This document shows positions 18,649-27,860 of a DNA stretch of 64,000 nucleotides, one piece after another. The notes beneath the pieces were generated by a model. That model was not told the origin of the DNA. It searched no databases and saw only the letters and a program-made list of their open reading frames with translations. Numbering within the stretch: position 1 is the stretch's first letter; the number at the start of each line of letters is the position of its first letter. The stretch covers positions 124,001-188,000 of the forward strand of contig JAFQBG010000010.1 of assembly GCA_017416705.1 (NCBI GenBank), given 5' to 3'. Origin of the DNA: Bacteroidaceae bacterium (GTDB taxonomy: Bacteria > Bacteroidota > Bacteroidia > Bacteroidales > Bacteroidaceae). The translations under genes and the position numbers were made by a program.

Positions 18649-19626
18649 ATGAAAACATTAAGATTTATTGGAATGACAATGGTTGCCATTCTTGTGTGTG
18701 CAAATTTTACATCATGCAGCGATGATGACGATGATTCAACCTTTGATGGGGGAAGTAAGATTCCAACCAACACCATTTATTATGAAACAACAGACAAAAT
18801 TGAACTTCGATTAAAAAATGAAGATGTTTTTGGTGGAGCTGAATTAAAAAATAACACGTATTCTACAACAAATGGCTATGGAATTTTAGAATTTGATTCA
18901 GAAGTTACTGCTATTGAATCTGGAGCTTTTGAGAATGAGAAGACATTATCAAGCATCACACTGCCAAACAGCGTAGCTACAATAGAAGACTTTGCATTTT
19001 CCCTTTGTTCCAACCTAGAAAGTGCCATATTAGGTAATCGAGTAGAAAAAATTGGATACAGTGCATTCGATGCATGCAACCTTACAAGCATAAACATACC
19101 TAGCAGTGTTACTAAGATAGGAGAAGGTGCTTTCCAAAGAAACAACAACCTTACCCAAATACATATAAGCGATATAACAGCTTGGTGCAAATTGAATTTT
19201 GATTACTGTGCTGTCAATCCATTGTATATTGCACATAATCTATACTTAAATGGAAAATTGGTAACCGACCTTGTTATCCCCGGTAATGCAAAAGAAATAA
19301 AAAACTATGCATTCAATTATTGCACAAGCCTTACAAGCGTAACCATTGGCGACGGCGTTACTACAATAGGAAGCAGTGCGTTCGAAGAGTGCACCGGCCT
19401 TACAAACCTAACAATTGGCAATGGTGTTACTAAAATAGGAGAGCAAGCTTTCGGTAGTAGCAATATTGAAAGTATATATGTAAAAAGTAAAACACCAGCA
19501 GAACTATCGTGGGTTTTTAACGATTACACATTGCAGAATGCAACCCTATACGTACCCAAAGGTTCATTAGCTACTTACAAGAATGCTTACGGATGGCAAG
19601 AATTTGAGAATATAAAAGAGTTTTAG
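18649..19626 (+). CDS. BspA-type leucine-rich repeat lipoprotein
   Basis: Surface lipoprotein of 325 aa. A signal peptide ends in a lipobox at NFTSC (Cys23), followed by DDDDD. Such acidic residues after the Cys are common in surface-exported Bacteroidetes lipoproteins. From about residue 75 there are LRR_5-type repeats of about 23 residues with the motif ITLPNSVATIEDFAF..C..L and SVTIGDGVTTIGSSAFEECTGLT, interrupted near 165-220 by a non-repeat insert. It ends with the usual YVPKGSLATYKNAYGWQEFENIKEF cap. BspA-like proteins often act in adhesion, but the ligand here is unknown. The gene is visibly AT-richer than its neighbours and follows the candidate RNA by 45 bp. Confidence 0.87.
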   Translation: MKTLRFIGMTMVAILVCANFTSCSDDDDDSTFDGGSKIPTNTIYYETTDKIELRLKNEDVFGGAELKNNTYSTTNGYGILEFDSEVTAIESGAFENEKTLSSITLPNSVATIEDFAFSLCSNLESAILGNRVEKIGYSAFDACNLTSINIPSSVTKIGEGAFQRNNNLTQIHISDITAWCKLNFDYCAVNPLYIAHNLYLNGKLVTDLVIPGNAKEIKNYAFNYCTSLTSVTIGDGVTTIGSSAFEECTGLTNLTIGNGVTKIGEQAFGSSNIESIYVKSKTPAELSWVFNDYTLQNATLYVPKGSLATYKNAYGWQEFENIKEF

Positions 19627-19664
19627 ACAAGTTAAACTATAAGTATATAGCACCAACCCATAAA

Positions 19665-19710
19665 TGAAACAGCCAACTTACCTTATGCGGTAAGTTGGCT
19701 GTTTCATTAT
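19665..19710 (+). terminator. Terminator after the LRR lipoprotein gene
   Basis: An 18-bp perfect stem (19665-19682 with 19689-19706), 6-nt loop. The stem ends TGTTTCA/TGAAACA and is followed by TTATAT. Confidence 0.8.
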
Positions 19711-19858
19711 ATACAAAATCATAAGAGTTATTTTATTCCACAATAAGGATTTTTGAAAATCCGGTCACATGGACAAAAAGTAGGATTATTTTACACCAAA
19801 ATTCTCTTATTGGACAAGGGCGCAGGATATTACAAGATGCTTGCTATAAAATATAATA

Positions 19859-19893
19859 ATTTAGGGCTGCATCCCTTGGATACAGCCCTAAAT
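19859..19893 (-). terminator. Terminator of the rpmB-rpmG-DUF4295 transcript
   Basis: An 11-bp stem ATTTAGGGCTG/CAGCCCTAAAT with a 13-nt loop, 32 bp past the DUF4295 stop; on the minus strand it continues TATTATATTTTATAG. The stretch 19711-19858 shows no gene. Confidence 0.65.
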
Positions 19894-19924
19894 ATGTATA
19901 TAGCTTTTAACTTTTTACTTTTGC

Positions 19925-20077
19925 TTACTTTTTCAGTGATGCGTCTGCCTGTGATTGGGGAAGCATCTCCTCTGCAAACATGTAAGCACCTGTTTTGGGT
20001 GACTTAACCATTTTTATAACCTTAACAAATTTCTCCTTGTCACCTGTTTGGAGAGTTGCAACTGCTTTCTTAGCCAT
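19925..20077 (-). CDS. DUF4295 family small basic protein, probably ribosome-associated
   Basis: A 50-aa protein starting MAKKAVATLQTGDKEKF and containing KVIKMVKSPKTGAYMFAEEM. It matches the Bacteroidetes-specific DUF4295 family that regularly follows rpmB and rpmG. I recall that this family was identified as an additional large-subunit protein (bL38) in a Bacteroidetes ribosome structure, but I could not verify that here. It begins 6 bp after the rpmG stop, so it is co-expressed with two L-proteins. In many relatives ftsY follows; here the transcript ends instead. Confidence 0.87.
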   Translation of the reverse strand: MAKKAVATLQTGDKEKFVKVIKMVKSPKTGAYMFAEEMLPQSQADASLKK

Positions 20078-20083
20078 GTCTTA

Positions 20084-20272
20084 TTACTTTATTTCTTTGT
20101 GAACGGTTACTTTCTTTAAATAGGGGTTGTATTTTTTCAACTCCAAACGCTCTGTTGTATTCTTACGATTTTTCGTTGTGATATAACGAGACATACCGGG
20201 AACACCACTGCTTTTTTGCTCTGTGCATTCAAGGATTACTTGAACGCGGTTTCCTTTAACCTTCTTAGCCAT
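20084..20272 (-). CDS. rpmG: 50S ribosomal protein L33 (bL33)
   Basis: A 62-aa basic protein with the family signature [12 protein letters not shown] and [23 protein letters not shown]. The zinc-binding CxxC pairs are absent (a single Cys), so this is the zinc-independent form. It lies 20 bp after rpmB and 6 bp before DUF4295 in one transcript. Confidence 0.97.
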   Translation of the reverse strand: MAKKVKGNRVQVILECTEQKSSGVPGMSRYITTKNRKNTTERLELKKYNPYLKKVTVHKEIK

Positions 20273-20292
20273 AATTCTTACCTCCTTAAATT

Positions 20293-20553
20293 TTAATAGA
20301 GTACTTTAATTTCCTCCCAAGTTACGTTGCCCTTGCTTACAGCATCACGCAATGCCGCATCAAGACCTACGCGGTTGATAATTTTTAACCCCGCTGCACT
20401 CACGCGCAACTGAATCCAACAATCCTCTTCTACATAGAAGAACTTTTTGGTAAACAAGTTCACGTTGAAAAGACGTTTTGTTCTTCTCTTTGAGTGTGAA
20501 ACGTTGTTACCCACCATGGCTTTCTTACCGGTGATTTGACAAATTTTAGACAT
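20293..20553 (-). CDS. rpmB: 50S ribosomal protein L28 (bL28)
   Basis: An 86-aa protein with [27 protein letters not shown], the normal bL28 N-terminus, and the [21 protein letters not shown] core. Preceded by an excellent promoter (20604-20635). First gene of rpmB-rpmG-DUF4295. Confidence 0.97.
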   Translation of the reverse strand: MSKICQITGKKAMVGNNVSHSKRRTKRLFNVNLFTKKFFYVEEDCWIQLRVSAAGLKIINRVGLDAALRDAVSKGNVTWEEIKVLY

Positions 20554-20603
20554 CTCTATATATTTTTTGTTTTTATTCGTATTTGCTTACCTAAAACAGC
20601 GTG

Positions 20604-20635
20604 CAAAGATATAAATTTCGTCTATACCATGCAAA
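20604..20635 (-). promoter_or_regulatory. Promoter of the rpmB operon
   Basis: Minus-strand TTTG (20632-20635), exactly 20 nt, then TATCTTTG (20604-20611). The start would fall about 45 nt upstream of the rpmB ATG. Confidence 0.8.
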
Positions 20636-20699
20636 CAAAAACGTATTTATTTTTTATAACGGTTAAAATTCTTTGTAAAGAACTGCTCCGACTGACGTG

Positions 20700-21194
20700 C
20701 TACGCCTGCTGTAATAAATTCAGCAACAAAGATAACACTTTTTCGGCAGTTGCGCAAATATTATTCTGCCGACCTTTATCTTGCAGCTGCAAAAGCATGG
20801 TGTCGGTGATGTCATTTACCACAACGGCAACCCACACTGTGCCCACCGGTTTTTCGGGTGTACCGCCTCCCGGGCCTGCCACGCCCGATGTTGCCACCGC
20901 GCAATTGCTGTTTGTGATGCGACACACTCCGCGAGCCATGGCCGCAACAACAGGCTCGCTCACTGCGCCATGGACATCGAGTATGCTTTGCGGCACCCCC
21001 AATACCGAGGCCTTGACTTCGTTGGAATAGGCCACGACTGCGCCATTGAACACTTGGGAACAGCCTGCAACGGATGTCAGCGCCGACGCCACCATGCCCC
21101 CGGTACAACTTTCGGCTGTGGCCATGGTGAGCCCCTTGTCGCGTAATTTATGCACTACGCGGGTGGCAAGTTCGTTCAAGGATTTTTCTATCAT
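20700..21194 (-). CDS. CinA-type nicotinamide-nucleotide amidohydrolase (PncC)
   Basis: Stand-alone CinA C-terminal domain (164 aa) that deamidates NMN to nicotinate mononucleotide in NAD recycling. Diagnostic motifs are TMATAESCTGG (Ser/Cys region, residues 24-34), GAVVAYSNEVKASVLGV and ATSGVAGPGGGTPEKPVGTVW. The N-terminal molybdopterin-like domain of full-length CinA is absent. Only 5 bp follow the tsaD stop, so the two are co-transcribed. Confidence 0.93.
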   Translation of the reverse strand: MIEKSLNELATRVVHKLRDKGLTMATAESCTGGMVASALTSVAGCSQVFNGAVVAYSNEVKASVLGVPQSILDVHGAVSEPVVAAMARGVCRITNSNCAVATSGVAGPGGGTPEKPVGTVWVAVVVNDITDTMLLQLQDKGRQNNICATAEKVLSLLLNLLQQA

Positions 21195-21199
21195 CGTAC

Positions 21200-22231
21200 T
21201 TATAATATAGTGCGCGAGAATGCCGGGGCATCCATGGAACAGAAGTCGTTGTCGAGGTATTTATAGTAGCCTACAATGCCTATCATGGCGGCATTGTCGG
21301 TGGTGAAACCAAATTCGGGAATGAATATGTCCCAACCATATCTTTTTGCATGGTCGTGATAGGCTGCTCGCAACGCTGTATTTGCCGACACCCCTCCCGA
21401 GAGGGCCACACGCTTGATTTTCAGCTGCTTGGTTGCCTTGTATAGTTTATCCATGAGGATTTCCACCACCGCGCGTTCGAACGACGCGGCAATATCCTCC
21501 TTGTGTCTTTCGACATAGTTGGGGTCGTCGGCAACCAGCTTGCGCAGTGTATATAGGAGCGATGTTTTAAGCCCGCTGAAACTGTAATCGAAGCCCGGCA
21601 CGCGAGGCTTACTGAAATTATATGCCTGATTATTGCCTTGGCGTGCCAAACGGTCGATGATGGGGCCGCCGGGATAGCCCAGCCCCATGACTTTGGCGCA
21701 TTTATCCATGGCCTCGCCTGCCGCATCGTCGATGGTCTGCCCCACTATCTCCATATCCTTGTAGCTATTGACTTTTACTATTTGGGAATTTCCACCCGAC
21801 ACCATGAGGCATAGGAATGGGAATTGAGGAACATTTTTCTGCTCGCCTTGTTTTTGTATGAAATGCGCCATGATATGCCCCTGCAAATGATTGACCTCGA
21901 TCATCGGTATTCCGAGCGATGCCGCCAAGCCTTTGGCAAACGAGACACCAACGAGCAACGACCCCATGAGCCCCGGGCCGCGTGTAAAGGCTATGGCATT
22001 CAGCTGTTCCTTGCCGACTCCGGCGTTTTTCAGTGCCGCATCGACCACAGGAACGATGTTCAGTTCGTGAGCACGCGAAGCAAGTTCGGGCACAACCCCG
22101 CCATACTGTTCATGAACGGCCTGCCCTGCGGTGACATTCGACAGCACCACATCGTTGCACATGACAGCCGCCGAAGTATCGTCGCACGACGATTCAATGG
22201 CAAGTATATATATTTTTTGTTCTTTTTCCAT
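21200..22231 (-). CDS. tRNA N6-threonylcarbamoyladenosine transferase TsaD
   Basis: Transfers the threonylcarbamoyl group to A37 of ANN-decoding tRNAs. At 343 aa it has normal length. ESSCDDTSAAV is at the N-terminus and metal-binding His115 and His119 are in HLQGH. Other motifs are RGPGLMGSLLVG, MVSGGNSQIV, GEAMDKCAKVMGLGYPGGP and ALSGGVSANTALR. Upstream gene of the tsaD-cinA pair; a weak TATCTTCG -7 site lies about 25 bp before the ATG. Confidence 0.96.
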   Translation of the reverse strand: MEKEQKIYILAIESSCDDTSAAVMCNDVVLSNVTAGQAVHEQYGGVVPELASRAHELNIVPVVDAALKNAGVGKEQLNAIAFTRGPGLMGSLLVGVSFAKGLAASLGIPMIEVNHLQGHIMAHFIQKQGEQKNVPQFPFLCLMVSGGNSQIVKVNSYKDMEIVGQTIDDAAGEAMDKCAKVMGLGYPGGPIIDRLARQGNNQAYNFSKPRVPGFDYSFSGLKTSLLYTLRKLVADDPNYVERHKEDIAASFERAVVEILMDKLYKATKQLKIKRVALSGGVSANTALRAAYHDHAKRYGWDIFIPEFGFTTDNAAMIGIVGYYKYLDNDFCSMDAPAFSRTIL

Positions 22232-22314
22232 AGTGTAGCATAATTATTTTCCATCCGCGAAGATACAACATAAATTCTTTTTCACTACTTTTACAGAGAC
22301 GAAATTATATAATA

Positions 22315-23295
22315 ATGAAAATCGAGATATATACAGCATCGCAGGATATACCACAACTTGTCGATGGCTCACCGCTCCACTCCAAACGAATGTTCTGTTT
22401 ATTGGAGAGCCACACCGAGGCTCGCCCCATAATGATAGCGGCGTTCGACAACGACAACAAGGAGCTTGGGCATATCTTGGTTGTAAAGTATCGCGAATGG
22501 CGTTTGCTCCCCCCGGGCTTTCATATATGGTACACCATACATGGGCAGGGTGTTTACAGCAGCGAATGCAACGACAAGGAGCACCTATTCAAATTATTGA
22601 TAGACAAACTGTTCGATTTATTCGATTTTAATCACACCCTGATAGATATACGCAACCTCGATGACGCCCGTTTTGCCTACGACACACTGAGCGACAAAGG
22701 ATTTTTCCCACGACGCGACAGACGCATGTATATATCGCTCCATAGCAAGGAACCCGAAAAACGGCTCACACGCGCCTACAAGGCCAATATACGCAAGGCG
22801 CAAAAACGCGGCGTGACGTTTCGCGAAGTAAACAACACGCAAGAGGTCCTTGTCGCCATAAAAATGATGCGTCGTTACTATGCAAGCAAGATAGGACGGC
22901 ACCTGCCCCCCACGAAATACCTGCTGCACCTGCTTGCCGACGACGAAGGCGACAAGAAAACAGCCCGTCTGTTTGCCGTATATCACAAAGAAAAAATGAT
23001 AGGCTGTTCGATATGCCTGTACGACAAGGAGCGTGTTTTTCTGGCATACAACTGCGGCCTGCGCAAGACACACCCGCTGCTCTACCCCGGGATAATGGCA
23101 GTATGGGCAGCCATAACCGATGCCCACAAACGCGGCATACCCCATTTTGAATTTTTGGAACCGCAAGGGCACAAGCTACGCACAGGCTACCTTAATTTCA
23201 TCCTTAATTTTGGTTGCAAACAGGTGACGACATTGCGCTGGCGACATTTCAAATGGAATATAATAAATAAAATATTCAAGGCCATATACGTTTAA
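22315..23295 (+). CDS. GNAT/FemAB-like acyltransferase, substrate unknown
   Basis: A 326-aa soluble protein. Residues 125-300 look like a GNAT-type fold: TRAYKANIRKAQKRGVTFRE, then ARLFAVYHKEKMIGCSICLYDKERVFLAYNCG, then YPGIMAVWAAITDAHKRGIPHFEFLEPQG. The last order is typical of the aminoacyltransferase-like (FemAB / GNAT_6) proteins in cell-surface biosynthesis loci. No signal peptide or membrane segment. It ends 50 bp before the TonB receptor gene on the same strand and may share its transcript. The function is inferred from fold-level resemblance only. Confidence 0.7.
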   Translation: MKIEIYTASQDIPQLVDGSPLHSKRMFCLLESHTEARPIMIAAFDNDNKELGHILVVKYREWRLLPPGFHIWYTIHGQGVYSSECNDKEHLFKLLIDKLFDLFDFNHTLIDIRNLDDARFAYDTLSDKGFFPRRDRRMYISLHSKEPEKRLTRAYKANIRKAQKRGVTFREVNNTQEVLVAIKMMRRYYASKIGRHLPPTKYLLHLLADDEGDKKTARLFAVYHKEKMIGCSICLYDKERVFLAYNCGLRKTHPLLYPGIMAVWAAITDAHKRGIPHFEFLEPQGHKLRTGYLNFILNFGCKQVTTLRWRHFKWNIINKIFKAIYV

Positions 23296-23345
23296 GAACA
23301 ATTCTACGTTAAAATAGAATAGAAACAGAGAAACCGAACGCACAA

Positions 23346-25739
23346 ATGAGCAAAATATACACATACCTGCTATTGGCTATGTTTTTGGCGGCATCCATGC
23401 CTGCAATGTCGCAGCGTGTGACAATACGAGGAAAAGTCACCGACGACAAACAACAGCCGATAGAGATAGCCAACATAAAAGTAGAGGGACAGGCCGCCGG
23501 CACAATAACCGACCTGCAAGGACGATATATTTTCACATGCGAAAGCAGCGACAGCCTTGTTGTAGCCTATTCGATGATAGGCTACCAGACACGCAAAAAA
23601 ACGTTCAGGAACCCGGTGGACACAATAACAGTGGATGTGGTGCTACCCGCCATGGATTACACCCTCGAAGGGGTGGAGGTTGTGGACAAACAACGACAAA
23701 TGGGCGGCACACAACAGATAAAAGCCCCCAAGCAGATGCGTCTTCTGCCCGATGCAAGCGGCAACGGCGTGGAGTCCATAATATCCACTCAGGCAGGAGT
23801 GAGTTCGCACAACGAGCTTAGTTCGCAGTACAATGTGCGCGGAGGTAATTTCGATGAAAACAGCGTATATGTCAACGGAGTCGAGATTTATCGTCCCCTG
23901 CTTGTGAGGGCAGGACAGCAAGAGGGCCTCAGCTTCTTAAATCCCGACATGGTAGGTTCCATAGCATTCTCCACAGGCGGCTACGAGGCAAAATATGGCG
24001 ACAAAATGTCGTCGGTGCTGGATATCACCTACCGCAAGCCAATGGAATTCGAAAGCACAGTGTCGGCAAGCATGCTCGGCGGCAGTGTCTATGTGGGATA
24101 TGGCAACAGAAAAATAAGCCTGTCCAATTCCATAAGATACAAAACCAACAAGCACCTGCTTGGCACCATGGACACCAAGGGCGAATACGAGCCACGCTTC
24201 ATAGACTACCAAACCTATATGGAATGGCGTCCCACACAGAAGCTAAGCATAAGTTTCATTGGTAATATTTCGCAAAACAAATATAATTTCACGCCCACCG
24301 ACCGCAACACCACATTCGGCACCTTGGAGCAGGCCAAGGAGTTCAAAGTATATTTCGATGGTTGGGAAAAAGATTTGTTCAACACGCTGTTTGGCTCGCT
24401 ATCGGTCAATTATACTATAAACGAATACAACAAGATATGGTTGCAGACATCGGCGTTCAGTACCAATGAGGAGGAGACGTACGACATAGCCGGAGAATAT
24501 TGGATAGACGACATAAATGCCGAAGAAAACATGAGCGTGGGACGCTACATGGAGCATGCACGCAACTATCTGGAAGCCGACGTTCAGACCGCATCGCTGA
24601 ACGGTGTGCATTTTCTTAAATCGCACGACCTGCGCTGGGGTGTAGAATGGAAAAAAGAGAAGGTATCGGACAACCAGCGCGAATGGGAAATGCGCGACTC
24701 GGCAGGATATAACATTCCGCATACGGGCAATAACATAAAACCCATTTACAGCCTGCGCTCCAAGGTATCGGCAAGCAGCAACCACATAAAAGCATACGTG
24801 CAAGACACATATAAATTCACAAGCAGCCTTGGAGTTATCTCCATAAACGCCGGACTGCGCGTGTCGTATTGGGATTGGAACAAGGAGACACTGTTCTCGC
24901 CCCGAGCATCCATAGGACTTATACCCGAATTCAACGACAACATGACGTTGCGATTTGCCACAGGCGTCTATTATCAGGTGCCGTTTTTCAAGGAGATGCG
25001 CGACACGGTGAACAACAACGGCATAGCATCGGTGGTGCTAAACAAGAATATAAAATCGCAACGCTCCATACATTTTGTATTGGGTTGCGACTACCAATTC
25101 AAACTGTTTGAACGTCCGTTCAAATTCACTGCCGAGGCCTATTACAAGAAACTGGATAATATAATCCCCTACAACGTGGACAATGTACGCATAGTCTATT
25201 ATGGCGAAAATTGCGCCGAGGGATATGCCACCGGACTGGATATGAAACTGTTTGGAGAATTTGTTCCCGGCACCGACTCGTGGGTTACATTATCTATAAT
25301 GGATACCAAAGAAAAAATAAACGGTGGCGATGCCATTCCACGCCCCACAAGCCAAAAATACAATGCCTCGCTCTACTTCACCGACTTTTTCCCGGGAACG
25401 GACAAATGGAAAATGAGCCTGCGCGGAGTATTTGCCGACGGCCTGCCGTTCGGACCGCCACACACCGGCCGCGAAAAACACTCGTTCCGCGCCCCTGCAT
25501 ACAAGCGTGTGGATATAGGTATGTCCTACCGCCTGTTGGACAACAGCCATGGATATATACGCACCGGCATATCGCAATATATAAAGAATATATGGTTGGG
25601 AATTGACGCATTCAACCTGCTCGATATAAACAATGTCAATTCCTACTATTGGGTTGCCGACATCTACAACAACACCTACGCCGTTCCTAACTACCTTACA
25701 GGACGACAGATTAACGCACGAATACTCATTGAATTATAA
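23346..25739 (+). CDS. TonB-dependent outer-membrane receptor with carboxypeptidase-like N-terminal domain
   Basis: A 797-aa protein. A signal peptide spans 1-22. A carboxypeptidase-regulatory-like beta-sandwich follows at about 25-105 (GKVTDDKQQPIEIANIKV). The plug domain is at about 115-225 (IISTQAGVSSHNELSSQYNVRGGNFDENSVYVNGV). A 22-strand barrel ends in QINARILIEL. It is shorter than SusC proteins and has no SusD partner, so glycan uptake of the Sus type is not supported. It resembles the stand-alone Bacteroidetes TonB receptors near cell-envelope genes. The substrate is unknown. Confidence 0.9.
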   Translation: MSKIYTYLLLAMFLAASMPAMSQRVTIRGKVTDDKQQPIEIANIKVEGQAAGTITDLQGRYIFTCESSDSLVVAYSMIGYQTRKKTFRNPVDTITVDVVLPAMDYTLEGVEVVDKQRQMGGTQQIKAPKQMRLLPDASGNGVESIISTQAGVSSHNELSSQYNVRGGNFDENSVYVNGVEIYRPLLVRAGQQEGLSFLNPDMVGSIAFSTGGYEAKYGDKMSSVLDITYRKPMEFESTVSASMLGGSVYVGYGNRKISLSNSIRYKTNKHLLGTMDTKGEYEPRFIDYQTYMEWRPTQKLSISFIGNISQNKYNFTPTDRNTTFGTLEQAKEFKVYFDGWEKDLFNTLFGSLSVNYTINEYNKIWLQTSAFSTNEEETYDIAGEYWIDDINAEENMSVGRYMEHARNYLEADVQTASLNGVHFLKSHDLRWGVEWKKEKVSDNQREWEMRDSAGYNIPHTGNNIKPIYSLRSKVSASSNHIKAYVQDTYKFTSSLGVISINAGLRVSYWDWNKETLFSPRASIGLIPEFNDNMTLRFATGVYYQVPFFKEMRDTVNNNGIASVVLNKNIKSQRSIHFVLGCDYQFKLFERPFKFTAEAYYKKLDNIIPYNVDNVRIVYYGENCAEGYATGLDMKLFGEFVPGTDSWVTLSIMDTKEKINGGDAIPRPTSQKYNASLYFTDFFPGTDKWKMSLRGVFADGLPFGPPHTGREKHSFRAPAYKRVDIGMSYRLLDNSHGYIRTGISQYIKNIWLGIDAFNLLDINNVNSYYWVADIYNNTYAVPNYLTGRQINARILIEL

Positions 25740-25740
25740 C

Positions 25741-25774
25741 AAAAACTCCCAAACCGCGCGGTTTGGGAGTTTTT
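25741..25774. terminator. Bidirectional terminator
   Basis: A 34-bp perfect palindrome, AAAAACTCCCAAACCGC and its complement, lies right after the TonB receptor stop and before the convergent 25826-26317 gene. Confidence 0.85.
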
Positions 25775-25825
25775 GTTCTTGGTGGGTGCCGCCGAATATT
25801 CATTCGACACCCATGCAGCCCCGTC

Positions 25826-26317
25826 CTATTGCTTTAACGGACAATTTTGCTGTTGCAAGGGGCAGTCGGGACGTTGCATACCGCGCATAGGCTTTTTAAC
25901 GCCCTTAGGCATGCAGCCCTTCGCTTTGCGACAATTGGGCGACATAACTTTTTGCACCTGCAACGGTGTTAGAATATCGGCAAATTTGGCCACATAGCTC
26001 TTTTTGATATTCAGACGTTTTATCTGCTCATCGTAACGCTGTTCAATATTTTGCAGGCATTGCTCATCGGTAGTATATTTCTGCGGTTGGCAGGGTTGGC
26101 ACTGCGACAGTTCAGTTAAATAGGCTGTATAGAGCGGCACAAACTTTGCCGAGGTTTTCTCGTCTAGCATAAGTTTGCGGCTCATGGCCATGGCTCTGTT
26201 TTCGATGTTCTGCACACTGTCACAACGAACTACGCAACATTTTCTTTGTGCTGTCACGCTTTGCCCATAGACAAGCATCAGGGCCAAGAACGATAGATAA
26301 ATAAGATTTCTTTTCAT
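25826..26317 (-). CDS. Periplasmic Cys-rich Spy/LTxxQ-like protein
   Basis: A 163-aa protein with a signal peptide (about 1-23). The mature part is helical and includes LMLDEKTSAKFVPLYTAYL and FADILTPLQVQKVM; the latter matches the LTxxQ motif of Spy/CpxP-type stress chaperones. It has ten cysteines, including adjacent CC, a CQPC pair and a Cys-Pro-rich tail (NCRKAKGCMPKG...CPLQQQNCPL). Metal or redox binding is an inference from that tail. It is monocistronic and convergent to the TonB receptor gene. I cannot name a characterised homologue. Confidence 0.65.
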   Translation of the reverse strand: MKRNLIYLSFLALMLVYGQSVTAQRKCCVVRCDSVQNIENRAMAMSRKLMLDEKTSAKFVPLYTAYLTELSQCQPCQPQKYTTDEQCLQNIEQRYDEQIKRLNIKKSYVAKFADILTPLQVQKVMSPNCRKAKGCMPKGVKKPMRGMQRPDCPLQQQNCPLKQ

Positions 26318-26489
26318 AGTTTGTTTTTTTAGTTATTTACTACTGACGGACAGGTATATGTAAGGGGTATGCTACTTTGCCGTCACATTTTTTTGACTGC
26401 ACGCGGCCATTAAAGTTTAACCGATAAACAATTCTTAACGTTATATTACGACCGCGACCATAAAAAAACCATTTCGGCCGGTTTATAAA

Positions 26490-26535
26490 AAATCAATCCG
26501 GCAACAAGCGTAATTGCCTGTTGCCGGATTGATTT
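26490..26535 (-). terminator. Terminator after the FKBP lipoprotein gene
   Basis: A 17-bp stem AAATCAATCCGGCAACA/TGTTGCCGGATTGATTT with a 12-nt loop, 18 bp downstream of the FKBP stop; on the minus strand it continues TTTTTATAAACC. Confidence 0.8.
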
Positions 26536-26552
26536 ATGCTTATCTATATTGC

Positions 26553-27647
26553 TTACTCGGCTGCGGGTGCGGCAGGCGCTTGTGCTTTGGGCATTACGTC
26601 CAACAAATCGACGTCGAAACGCAAAGCCTCGTTGGGGCCGATATTTGCTCCGGCTCCTCTTTCGCCATAGGCAAGCTCGGCAGGTATCCAAAGTATCACT
26701 TTACCACCCTTGCCAATGAGTTGAAGGCCCTCGGTCCAGCCCCTTATAACACCGTTGAGAGGGAATTCGATGGGATTATCCTCGCTGTATGTGTCGGGAC
26801 GGTATTGTTTGAGCATTTTTTGACGCTCCTCGGGCATGTCGGCAAAACGCGAAGCATCGAACACCTTGCCATCGCGTGTTGTACCTTTATAATGTACTTT
26901 AACAGTATCGGTGGCAGCCGGTTTAGACGAAGCATCGCCGGCCTCTATAATTTTGTAGAGCAAGCCGCTCTCGGTTTTCTGCACGCCGCTTTCGGTTTCT
27001 ACCTTGGCAAGCCACTCCTGCGATGCTTTTTTGTTGTCGGCAGGAAGTTTCTCGGTGAAATAGTAACGCAGATAGTCGCCGGCTGCACGCTCGTCCATTT
27101 TGAGTGCGTTGTTCTCGACATCGTCCAATGCTTGCAAGAACCACACAAGGTGAACAGGGAAACTGTTACGTGCAAGGTTGGTACCTACATCGTAACCAAA
27201 AGCAGTTGAAATGAGTTCTTGCTCCTCGTCCGATGCGAACATTGTCTCGGTGTTAAAATCCAATGTGTCATTGGCTGCTTTAAGCGAATCGTTTGCAGCA
27301 AATTCCTTTGCACGCAGTTTCTGTGAACGCTCGCGATAGGTTGTCATAAAAAAGTCTCTCAACACGCCGTTTGTCGATTCTTTATCAAGAACAACGTCGC
27401 CCACTGTGAGCGATTTTCCACTAAGGGCAGCTGTTCTGACACCCTTTTTAACATTTTCGAGGTTGAATTTTATATTGCCAAGATTTCTCTTTACGCCGTT
27501 TGCCATGTCAATACCTATGGCATAGGAAAGAGAATCGAACTTAGCGGTGCTGCCCTCGATTATATTGGCATTAACGCTCTTGCCTCCGCAAGAAATTACG
27601 ATTGCGGCAAAAAGCGAGAATGCCGCTGTAAGAATTGTTTTTTTCAT
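26553..27647 (-). CDS. FKBP-type peptidyl-prolyl cis-trans isomerase lipoprotein
   Basis: A 364-aa lipoprotein (lipobox VISC, Cys20) that assists protein folding in the envelope. Residues about 30-215 form a two-part helical dimerisation region like FkpA/Mip. The catalytic FKBP domain at about 225-345 has VKVHYKGTTRDGKVFDAS, FPLNGVIRGWTEGLQLIGKGGKVILWIPAELAYGERG and IGPNEALRFDVDLLDV, all active-site positions intact. An Ala/Pro-rich tail ends the protein. Single-gene transcript. Confidence 0.93.
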   Translation of the reverse strand: MKKTILTAAFSLFAAIVISCGGKSVNANIIEGSTAKFDSLSYAIGIDMANGVKRNLGNIKFNLENVKKGVRTAALSGKSLTVGDVVLDKESTNGVLRDFFMTTYRERSQKLRAKEFAANDSLKAANDTLDFNTETMFASDEEQELISTAFGYDVGTNLARNSFPVHLVWFLQALDDVENNALKMDERAAGDYLRYYFTEKLPADNKKASQEWLAKVETESGVQKTESGLLYKIIEAGDASSKPAATDTVKVHYKGTTRDGKVFDASRFADMPEERQKMLKQYRPDTYSEDNPIEFPLNGVIRGWTEGLQLIGKGGKVILWIPAELAYGERGAGANIGPNEALRFDVDLLDVMPKAQAPAAPAAE

Positions 27648-27801
27648 GTTGATATGTTTTTAATTTAATATATAGTTACCGTAAAATGGGAAATTCGGGC
27701 ATAAAGGTAATGAATTTTCACGAATTGCATTCGCACTGCTATCCAAAATGTTTATTTTTTAAAAAACTTAACATATAAATTAATTAATAAAACGAAAATT
27801 G

Positions 27802-27832
27802 TTGTGAATAAGGATACGAGTAAGTAACTTTA
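27802..27832 (+). promoter_or_regulatory. Promoter of the hybrid kinase gene
   Basis: TTG at 27802-27804, 20 nt, then TAACTTTA at 27825-27832 (last base differs from TAnnTTTG). The ATG follows 28 bp later. Confidence 0.6.
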
Positions 27833-27860
27833 TGGGCATAAACAGACACTAAGACTGCAC

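Noticed and set aside
19753-20007. 84-aa plus-strand frame
   Set aside because: It is antisense to the DUF4295 gene and its terminator hairpin; the minus-strand genes explain the region.
23346-25739. SusC-type polysaccharide utilisation locus
   Set aside because: No SusD gene follows, the receptor is shorter than SusC, and the neighbours are not glycan enzymes.
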